From Bacteroidales bacterium (lineage in GTDB: Bacteria; Bacteroidota; Bacteroidia; Bacteroidales; UBA932), in assembly GCA_016283985.1 (NCBI GenBank), contig JAEENZ010000111.1, forward strand, positions 1 to 8,040: a stretch of 8,040 nt of DNA. Direction: 5' to 3'. Position 1 is the stretch's first letter. Each line of letters starts with the position of its first letter. Shown piece by piece: positions 1 through 4,435 of this stretch. The notes under the pieces were generated by a model that saw nothing but the letters and a program-made list of their open reading frames with translations, did no database searches and was not told the origin of the DNA. The translations under genes and the position numbers were made by a program.

Positions 1-111
1 TATGGCAAGCAGGGCGAACTCGACACCTGCGCCCTCTTCCTCGCATCTCCCGCCAGCACCTATGTCAACGGCCAGAACATCGCCGTCGACGGTGGCTACA
101 CCTGCATCTAG
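1..111 (+). CDS. Short-chain dehydrogenase/reductase (SDR), C-terminal end only
   Basis: Reading from base 1 in frame 1 gives 36 codons and a TAG stop at 109-111. The tail contains ALFLASPASTYVNGQ followed by NIAVDGGYTCI. This is the classical SDR C-terminus: the LASPAS segment, then V-N/T-G-Q and VDGGYT. These enzymes are cytosolic NAD(P)-dependent oxidoreductases, often acting on sugar acids or acyl-ACP. The Rossmann fold, the catalytic Ser-Tyr-Lys and all substrate-specific parts lie upstream of the window, so the substrate cannot be assigned. Gluconate 5-dehydrogenase-like, KduD-like and FabG-like enzymes all share this ending. The overlapping 86-codon reading from base 2 is a frame shadow. 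A strong terminator follows 19 bases after the stop, so this gene ends its transcription unit. Confidence 0.85.
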   Translation, partial: YGKQGELDTCALFLASPASTYVNGQNIAVDGGYTCI

Positions 112-130
112 TCAGTCATTCAGAACAAAA

Positions 131-165
131 AGGAGGTCGAAACTCGGTTTCGGCCTCTTTTTTTT
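131..165 (+). terminator. Rho-independent terminator after the SDR gene
   Basis: An 11-bp stem pairs 133-143 (GAGGTCGAAAC) with 147-157 (GTTTCGGCCTC). It has one T-G wobble and a 3-nt loop (TCG), and an uninterrupted run of eight T follows at 158-165. The A-rich bases before the stem (125-131) could make it work weakly in the other direction as well. It isolates the SDR transcription unit from the accessory region downstream. Confidence 0.9.
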
Positions 166-284
166 GTCCCATTTCCATCATTTCCTCCCTATTCTCCTCC
201 TTTTTCCCGGCCATTTCCGGACTTTCCCTGTCTTTTCCCTCCCTGTTTCGGTAGTTTTCTGACTTTTCCAAACAAAAGAGTGTG
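166..284. other. Non-coding pyrimidine-rich spacer
   Basis: There is no credible gene here. The plus strand is about four-fifths C/T, made of short TTTCC, TCCC and CTCC runs, and this ends abruptly at the AAACAAAAG just before repeat copy 1. I see no promoter box or RNA gene. The open frames through it are low-complexity translations (Ser/Phe/Leu/Pro) and were not called. Confidence 0.6.
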
Positions 285-392
285 TTTCCGGGTAAGGTCC
301 AATTTCATGCCGGGGACCTTGCCCGCATTTCGGCCTCCCAGGCACTTCCAGCGGGTAAGGTGTCGACCCTATAATTGGACCTTACCCGGAAA
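285..392 (+). repeat. REP/BIME-like palindromic repeat, copy 1
   Basis: This 108-bp imperfect palindrome has perfect 20-bp terminal arms: 285-304 (TTTCCGGGTAAGGTCCAATT) pairs with 373-392. Inside is an 11-bp stem pairing 316-326 with 351-361, with one G-T wobble. The same bases can instead form two tandem hairpins. In the first, GGGTAAGGTCC (290-300) pairs with GGACCTTGCCC (314-324). In the second, GGGTAAGGT (353-361) pairs with ACCTTACCC (379-387). The two are joined by a linker at 325-352. This is the layout of a REP doublet (BIME). The 98-bp core (290-387) differs from copy 3 by three bases and from copy 2 by about seven. It lies upstream of the radical SAM promoter and has no T-run, so a simple terminator role is unlikely. 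Confidence 0.9.
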
Positions 393-436
393 TGACGGTA
401 AGTCAGCCGCGGAGACAGAAGAAAAGCGTCGGGAAT

Positions 437-469
437 TATGGAAGGATTATGAAAAAATGGCTAAATTTG
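437..469 (+). promoter_or_regulatory. Candidate Bacteroidota promoter for the radical SAM operon
   Basis: A perfect -7 box TAAATTTG (consensus TAnnTTTG) lies at 462-469. A partial -33 match, TATG at 437-440, lies 21 bases upstream against the consensus TTTG. Transcription would start near 473, giving a leader of about 40 nt before the ATG at 513. The box lies downstream of repeat copy 1, so the repeat would not be in the transcript. The -7 box is strong and the -33 match is weak. Confidence 0.55.
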
Positions 470-512
470 TTCGGTTAAGGAAACTTACCTCGCGTAGTCC
501 TTTCAAGAAGAA

Positions 513-1562
513 ATGTACAAATTTGGAGATTATATCCATAACGGGTTGTTGTATCTGAACAACATGGCCAGGCCTCGGCACAAAAAGCTGAGCCAGCTGA
601 TGATATACGCCACGACCATCTGCCAGTCCAAGTGCAGGCATTGTTCCATCTGGCAGAAGCCGCATGAGAGCCTGAGCCTGGATGAGATAAAGGCAATAGT
701 GGGTAGCAAGTGCGTCACGCGCAAGACCGTCGTAGGCCTAGAAGGCGGTGAATTCGTGTTGCATCCCCAGTATCGCGAGATAATGGAATGGCTGCGGGAC
801 AATCATCCTTACTATACTCTCCTATCCAATGGACTGGCACCCATGAAAGTGATCGATGCCGTACGCCGCTACAAGCCGGTGCGCCTTTATCTCTCCCTGG
901 ATGGAGACAACGACTCCTATCCCCAGGTGCGCGGAGTGGACGGGCACGACAGGGTTATCAGCATAATCAACGAGCTGAAGGACGAGATTCCCATCTCGCT
1001 GATGTTCTGCCTTACTCCATGGAATTCCTTCAAGGACATGGCTTATGTGATAGACGTTGCAAAGAAATACGGAATAGATGTCCGCATTGGCATTTACGGC
1101 ACGATGGACTTCTTTGACACAAAGGCGGAATTGCTTGAAGCAGAGGATTTCAAGGACAGCATCCCGGCAAGCATACACGACACCGAAGAGAATTTCGATT
1201 TCGTCGCTCTCTACGATGAATGGAGGAACGGCCGGCTAAAACTGCGCTGCCAGAGCATCTACGGTAGCCTGGTGATCCATAGCAACGGAGATGTTCCCAT
1301 CTGCCAGAATCTGGGCGTCAACCTCGGCAACATAAAGGAGAACAGCCTGGACGATATCTTCAACGGCGAAGCGGCTCACAAGCTTCAGTGCGAGCACGAC
1401 CGGAACTGCAACGGGTGCTGGATCAATTTCCATCGCAAGTACGACATCATCCTGCTCCGCAACTTCGAAAAGGTGCTTCCCAAACGGGTGATAGAATGGT
1501 TCTACGGCCCTTATCAATGGACCGACGACCGCCGGATGACATATAAACGCTATTTCAAATGA
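513..1562 (+). CDS. Radical SAM protein with SPASM/twitch-like C-terminal cysteines
   Basis: The 349-aa protein carries the radical SAM motif CX3CX2C as CQSKCRHC (Cys37, Cys41, Cys44). This ligates the 4Fe-4S cluster that cleaves S-adenosylmethionine. LEGGEF at 76-81 is the GGEP-type SAM-binding strand. The C-terminal part has Cys246-X12-Gly259-X4-Cys264, which matches the first half of a SPASM domain, then Cys293-X5-Cys299-X2-Cys302. It therefore probably binds an auxiliary Fe-S cluster, as in peptide-maturing enzymes and sugar or cyclitol dehydrogenases of the twitch type. It is soluble, with no signal peptide. The start at 513 is the first ATG after an in-frame stop at 495-497; Met19 is an alternative. 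It is co-transcribed with the oxidoreductase gene that overlaps its stop. No precursor peptide was seen nearby, so a small-molecule or glycan substrate is the better guess. The exact reaction is unknown. Confidence 0.88.
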   Translation: MYKFGDYIHNGLLYLNNMARPRHKKLSQLMIYATTICQSKCRHCSIWQKPHESLSLDEIKAIVGSKCVTRKTVVGLEGGEFVLHPQYREIMEWLRDNHPYYTLLSNGLAPMKVIDAVRRYKPVRLYLSLDGDNDSYPQVRGVDGHDRVISIINELKDEIPISLMFCLTPWNSFKDMAYVIDVAKKYGIDVRIGIYGTMDFFDTKAELLEAEDFKDSIPASIHDTEENFDFVALYDEWRNGRLKLRCQSIYGSLVIHSNGDVPICQNLGVNLGNIKENSLDDIFNGEAAHKLQCEHDRNCNGCWINFHRKYDIILLRNFEKVLPKRVIEWFYGPYQWTDDRRMTYKRYFK

Positions 1563-2572
1563 TTATGGGTATCATAGACAAATACAAGAGGGCTCGCAGC
1601 GAGACCTACCTGAAGGAGACCTACTCCGGTGCATATGCATTCGTCGGCCTTGGCCAGCACAGCCTGAGCAATCTTTACCCGGTTATCAACTATCTTCAGC
1701 TTCCGCTTAAGTATATATGCGTCACCTCGGAATCCAAAGCGGCGCTCATTAGCAAGAAGTTCCGCAGAGTAACCGGAACGACCGATCTGGATGCGGTTTT
1801 GGCTGATCCTGAAGTGAAAGGAGTGTTCGTCGCCGCCAGTCCCAAAGCCCATTTCAGCATTGCGCAGAAGGTGCTGCAAAGCGGAAAGGCCCTTTTCGTG
1901 GAGAAGCCCCCGGTGCAGAACGGTGCCGAGTTGGAAACCCTAATCGAACTGAACAAAGGCATTGCTGTTGCCGGACTTCAGAAACGCTATGCTCCCGCGG
2001 TGCGCATCCTTAAGGATAAGCTGGCGAAAGAGAAACTGATCAGTTACGACCTGCACTACTGCACGGGCGCATATCCCGAAGGCAATGCCCTTTTGGACCT
2101 CTACATCCATCCCCTGGATCTGGTCTGTCACCTTTTCGGCAAGGCGGAAATCGCCGCCTGCGAGAAAACCGGAAACGATTCCTATCTGTTGATGCTTCGC
2201 CACAAGGATATTTGCGGCACTCTGGAACTCTCCACTGAATACAGCTGGACAGATGCCCGCGAGGTATTGAAAGTGAATACCGGAACCGGGCTTTATGAAC
2301 TGGACCGCATGGAACGCCTCATCTTGGCTCTGAAACCCGCGGTAATCGCCGGAATCCCTCTCGAGAAAACCGGCCTTGGCAATACCGGAACGAAAGTTCT
2401 GTTCGAACAGAACAGTTTCTCACCTGTCCTCACTCAGAATCAGGTCTATACCCAGGGTTTCTTCGACGAAGTGCGCCACTTCGCCCTCCGTGTCGAAGGC
2501 CATAAGGCCGACATCCTCTCCGACCTGGCATCTCTGCGCGACACCTACCAGCTTCTGGACAGCCTGGCATAG
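1559..2572 (+). CDS. Gfo/Idh/MocA family NAD(P)-dependent oxidoreductase
   Basis: The protein is 337 aa, a normal length for the family. A Rossmann strand, YAFVGLGQHS (26-35), takes the place of the usual GxGxxG start. Then come VFVAASPKAHFSIAQ (89-103), the hallmark LFVEKPP (112-118, EKP lysine at 116), and IHPLDLVCHLFG (183-194) with the HxxD pair His184/Asp187 typical of the catalytic helix. Members oxidise or reduce sugars, cyclitols and sugar nucleotides in the cytosol. The ATG at 1559 overlaps the radical SAM stop as ATGA, which indicates translational coupling; Met3 at 1565 is an alternative start. About 20 charged or polar residues precede the first strand. The strict coupling suggests that both enzymes act in one pathway on one substrate (inference). 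Repeat copy 2 begins 11 bases after the stop and could end the transcript by its hairpin. Confidence 0.88.
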   Translation: MIMGIIDKYKRARSETYLKETYSGAYAFVGLGQHSLSNLYPVINYLQLPLKYICVTSESKAALISKKFRRVTGTTDLDAVLADPEVKGVFVAASPKAHFSIAQKVLQSGKALFVEKPPVQNGAELETLIELNKGIAVAGLQKRYAPAVRILKDKLAKEKLISYDLHYCTGAYPEGNALLDLYIHPLDLVCHLFGKAEIAACEKTGNDSYLLMLRHKDICGTLELSTEYSWTDAREVLKVNTGTGLYELDRMERLILALKPAVIAGIPLEKTGLGNTGTKVLFEQNSFSPVLTQNQVYTQGFFDEVRHFALRVEGHKADILSDLASLRDTYQLLDSLA

Positions 2573-2583
2573 CCGCCCCCTGT

Positions 2584-2691
2584 TTTTCGGGTAAGGTCCA
2601 ATTTCATGCCGGGGACCTTGCCCGCATTTCGGCCTTCCAGATACTTCTGGTGGGTAAGGTGTCGACCCTAAAATTGGACCTTACCCGAAAA
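2584..2691 (+). repeat. REP/BIME-like palindromic repeat, copy 2
   Basis: This copy has the same length (108 bp) and orientation as copy 1. The terminal arms pair perfectly: 2584-2604 (starting TTTTCGGGTAAGGTCC) with 2671-2691 (ending GGACCTTACCCGAAAA). The 98-bp core is 2589-2686. Compared with copy 1, the outermost arm bases are TTTTC/GAAAA instead of TTTCC/GGAAA, a paired change that keeps the stem. The other changes cluster in the central linker and are all transitions, apart from one T to A at 2671 next to the right arm. They create a small tip hairpin, CCAGA-TACT-TCTGG (2637-2650). It sits 11 bases after the oxidoreductase stop and borders the RAYT module. Confidence 0.9.
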
Positions 2692-2727
2692 TGAATATAC
2701 TGAAACTTAAAGATTGAACTTTATTAC

Positions 2728-2753
2728 CGACCATAAAATAAAACTTATGGTCG
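2728..2753. other. Perfect 9-bp stem-loop in the AT-rich leader region
   Basis: CGACCATAA (2728-2736) pairs perfectly with TTATGGTCG (2745-2753) around an 8-nt loop. No T-run follows, so it is not a classical terminator. It lies 60 bases upstream of the -33 box of the RAYT operon. It could be an operator or a structural site, but the sequence gives no further support. Confidence 0.35.
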
Positions 2754-2812
2754 TGTTAAAACATATAATCGTCAGCAGAAACATATATTAAAGAAAATGT
2801 TTCCGCAAATTC

Positions 2813-2844
2813 TTTGGCGTTGCCGGAACTGTCCTATATTATTG
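2813..2844 (+). promoter_or_regulatory. Bacteroidota promoter for the 117-aa gene and RAYT
   Basis: TTTG at 2813-2816 matches the -33 box. After 20 bases comes TATTATTG at 2837-2844, one mismatch from the -7 consensus TAnnTTTG. Predicted transcription starts near 2848, leaving a leader of about 13 nt that is A-rich and lacks a Shine-Dalgarno site, as is usual in this phylum. The RAYT gene has only one base between it and the preceding gene, so this promoter should drive both. Confidence 0.6.
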
Positions 2845-2860
2845 CAAGAAAAAATAGATT

Positions 2861-3214
2861 ATGAAAAAGATTCTTGAAGTTCTCCAGTACGGAGACATGG
2901 ACATCAGGTTCAACACCGACATCGATCCGGTCAGAAATCCCGAAATCATTCTGGACACCATCGCCAAAGTGACATTCTCTATGATGACTAAACTATGGGG
3001 CGGTAACGAACAGGCGGTCCTGGCGATGATCCGGGCTCTGGCCATCGCTGACCTCTCCTTAAGTGTAAATAGAAAGGAAATGATCCGATATCTGGACGAT
3101 TCCTCCAAGATGATGGTGAAATCGTTGGCGGAGGCCAGGAAAGAATTTGAAAAGAATGGTGGAAAGATGATGACCTTTAGCCCCGTGGTAATGCCCGGGA
3201 AAATGAAAAGCTGA
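2861..3214 (+). CDS. Conserved-looking hypothetical protein coupled to RAYT
   Basis: I do not recognise a named family. The product is 117 aa, cytosolic, with no signal peptide, no membrane segment and no cysteine. It is rich in methionine (12 residues). Residues about 27-45, 48-64 and 70-97 look helical, the last amphipathic and highly charged (for example EARKEFEKNGG, 91-101). The central stretch TKLWGGNEQAVLAMIRALAI (43-62) reads like a conserved core, and the N-terminal part is acidic (GDMDIRFNTDIDP, 11-23). It is a genuine gene: it has its own promoter and a proper start, and its TGA is one base from the RAYT ATG, implying coupled translation. By position it could regulate, chaperone or assist the RAYT in binding DNA, but that is inference; no DNA-binding motif is obvious. 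Confidence 0.75.
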   Translation: MKKILEVLQYGDMDIRFNTDIDPVRNPEIILDTIAKVTFSMMTKLWGGNEQAVLAMIRALAIADLSLSVNRKEMIRYLDDSSKMMVKSLAEARKEFEKNGGKMMTFSPVVMPGKMKS

Positions 3215-3215
3215 T

Positions 3216-4133
3216 ATGAAACGGGTTGTTCAAAGAATGATGCCGGATGGACAAATAATCTATCTCTGGCCTTTTCATGTCAGTCTTGAAGGATTGGAAA
3301 CTGTGGTGCTGTGCAGGGATGAAGAGGATTATGATGCAATGGTGAAGATATTGTGCGTTTGTGCCAAAAGGAAGAATGTCATCATAGTGATATATGCCGC
3401 AGTTTCCAATCATTGTCATATTGCAGTCCTGGCTGTAAGTCAGGAAGATGCGGATGATTATGGGCAGGAGGTCAAAAGGATGTATGCCATGTGGTTCAGT
3501 CGTAAATATGGCGAAAAACAGATAATGCACGGCGTGGATGTCAAAGCGAACTTGCTGGACAGTGACTGGTATCTCCGCAATGCACTTGCATATGTCCCGC
3601 GCAATGCTCTGGACAATGGTTGCAACGTAAACGAATACAAGTGGTCCGGATACCGGGCGATGTTCGGGAAGGACCGTCTGGATGGAGTGGTGAAGGTGGC
3701 ATCATTGTCTAAAAGGGACAGGCAGGAAATCATGCATACGGGAGATTCTCTAAAAGATGTTCCATGGACACTGGATAGGGAGTGGCATCTGGTGCCGTCC
3801 AGCTTCTGCGACCATGCATATCTGGAACAGGCATTCGACAATGAACAGGCATTTTTCATCAAAACCATAGGCGGACAGAACTCGGCTGAGATGAAAAACA
3901 AGCTTGTGGACCAACCTAGAAAGATAATGCCGGACACTGAATACTATAAAACCATTAATGAAATCAGTAACCGATGGTTTAAGACAGACCTTTCAAATAT
4001 ATCCGAAGACAACAAGATTAAGATTCTGCCATATGTCTATCGGACTACAAAGACCACGGTGCCCCAACTTGCGAGGGTTTTCGGCATGGACAGAAAACGC
4101 ATCTCAGTCATATTGGGTAAGGTCCAATTTTAG
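3216..4133 (+). CDS. REP-associated tyrosine transposase-like protein (RAYT, Y1_Tnp/HUH family)
   Basis: This 305-aa protein belongs to the IS200/IS605-related Y1 transposase-like RAYT family, single-strand endonucleases that act on REP hairpins. The N-terminal pattern PFHVSLEGLETVVLCRDEED (19-38) matches the usual YHVTxRGNNRxxIFxxDED block. SNHCHIAV (64-71) is the metal-binding HUH motif, with His66 and His68 around a cysteine. Tyr90 in MYAMWFSRKYG (89-99) is the likely catalytic tyrosine, placed by similarity to YxRYFNRRYG. YLRNALAYVPRNAL (119-132) and YKWSGYRAMFG (141-151) match the family's YxxNPVRA and WSSYR blocks. The usual GxLWxxRFKS segment is not recognisable. The C-terminus has a helix-turn-helix-like TVPQLARVFGMDRKRISVIL (281-300). 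The last five residues and the stop are encoded by repeat copy 3. Confidence 0.88.
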   Translation: MKRVVQRMMPDGQIIYLWPFHVSLEGLETVVLCRDEEDYDAMVKILCVCAKRKNVIIVIYAAVSNHCHIAVLAVSQEDADDYGQEVKRMYAMWFSRKYGEKQIMHGVDVKANLLDSDWYLRNALAYVPRNALDNGCNVNEYKWSGYRAMFGKDRLDGVVKVASLSKRDRQEIMHTGDSLKDVPWTLDREWHLVPSSFCDHAYLEQAFDNEQAFFIKTIGGQNSAEMKNKLVDQPRKIMPDTEYYKTINEISNRWFKTDLSNISEDNKIKILPYVYRTTKTTVPQLARVFGMDRKRISVILGKVQF

Positions 4134-4212
4134 GGTCGACACCTTACCCGCTGGAACTGCCTGGGAGGTCGAAATGCGGGCAAGGTCCCCGGCATGAAAT
4201 TGGACCTTACCC
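4115..4212 (-). repeat. REP/BIME-like palindromic repeat, copy 3 (inverted)
   Basis: The reverse complement of this segment matches the 98-bp core of copy 1 with only three differences. Its terminal arms pair over 16 bp: GGGTAAGGTCCAATTT (4115-4130) with its complement at 4197-4212. Unlike copies 1 and 2, the pairing does not extend beyond the core, because one flank is RAYT coding sequence. The RAYT reading frame enters the repeat and stops at the TAG at 4131-4133. Lying between converging genes, the hairpin could also act as a two-way transcription barrier. Confidence 0.9.
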
Positions 4213-4239
4213 GTCGGTGGCTCTCCAAAAGCATTATGA

Positions 4240-4323
4240 TTATTTCACCTCCAGGCCAAGGTCGGCGATAAGGGCTGCGATTTCGGAGTTCTCGAAGAAG
4301 ATTTTAAGATCGTTGGCGTTCAT
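4240..4323 (-). CDS. Possible small protein (27 aa), unknown
   Basis: An ORF of 27 codons plus TAA runs on the minus strand. It begins MNANDLKIFF, ends LGLEVK, and reads as a short amphipathic helix. In its favour, a perfect -7 box (TACCTTTG) lies 26 bases upstream of the ATG, codon third positions are GC-rich as in neighbouring real genes, and the ORF sits between promoter and repeat hairpin as a complete unit. Against it, the ORF is short, has no recognised family and no clear -33 box at normal spacing. It could be the surviving N-terminus of a gene cut off when the REP/RAYT region formed, or a small RNA locus instead of a protein gene. Confidence 0.35.
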   Translation of the reverse strand: MNANDLKIFFENSEIAALIADLGLEVK

Positions 4324-4349
4324 AGCATCATCATTTTTATTCAACGATG

Positions 4350-4386
4350 CAAAGGTACGCCCCCATTTTGACAGGCTTTGTCAAAA
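4350..4386 (-). promoter_or_regulatory. Minus-strand promoter box with adjacent 8-bp dyad
   Basis: Read on the minus strand, TACCTTTG (4357-4350) is a perfect -7 box and continues as the common TACCTTTGCA form. A TTTG exists upstream, but the spacing is 24 bases, longer than the usual 19-21. Just upstream lies a perfect inverted repeat, TTTTGACA (4366-4373) and TGTCAAAA (4379-4386), with a 5-nt spacer. It overlaps where the -33 region should be and is therefore well placed to be an operator. Confidence 0.45.
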
Positions 4387-4392
4387 GCTCGC

Positions 4393-4435
4393 AAGCTGCA
4401 AAAAAATTGTACTTCCCTAAAAAAGTTGACAGCTT
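4393..4435 (-). terminator. Weak stem-loop at the end of uvrB
   Basis: AAGCTGCAA (4393-4401) can pair with TTGACAGCTT (4426-4435) with one bulged base. The loop is long and contains T-runs on the minus strand (4425-4419 and 4407-4401). It begins within the uvrB stop codon. The geometry is poor for a classical terminator, so uvrB transcription may end here or at the repeat hairpin at 4115-4212. Confidence 0.25.

Larger units (their letters stand above)
2584..4213 (+). mobile_element. REP/RAYT locus: repeat, 117-aa gene, transposase-like gene, inverted repeat copy
   Basis: Two inverted copies of the palindromic repeat bracket a unit with its own promoter, a 117-aa gene and a RAYT gene. RAYTs are known to be tied to REP sequences and to be domesticated relatives of IS200/IS605 transposases. 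They are not typically transposed with flanking ends, so this is best read as a REP/RAYT locus and not as a proven insertion sequence. No target-site duplication is visible at the outer edges. The segment 2692-2860 is visibly AT-richer than its surroundings, which fits a horizontally acquired or fast-evolving unit. Confidence 0.55.

Noticed and set aside
2..262. 86-codon open frame from the window start
   Set aside because: It is in the wrong frame relative to the clear SDR C-terminus and runs through the terminator and polypyrimidine spacer.
280..558. 92-codon open frame across repeat copy 1
   Set aside because: It is mostly made of repeat and leader sequence and overlaps the start of the radical SAM gene; no protein-like features.
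513..1562. RiPP biosynthesis cluster
   Set aside because: The SPASM-like radical SAM enzyme suggested this, but no small precursor peptide, leader peptidase or RRE domain is visible nearby.
3458..3937. 159-codon open frame on the minus strand
   Set aside because: It is antisense to the RAYT gene, which has strong family motifs in its own frame.
285..4213. CRISPR array from the three repeats
   Set aside because: Repeats are about 100 bp, palindromic, far apart, in mixed orientation and separated by genes, not by short unique spacers.
2584..4213. Classical insertion sequence with target-site duplication
   Set aside because: No duplicated target bases were found at the outer edges, and the encoded protein is of the RAYT type, which is not a DDE transposase. 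It was called a REP/RAYT locus instead.
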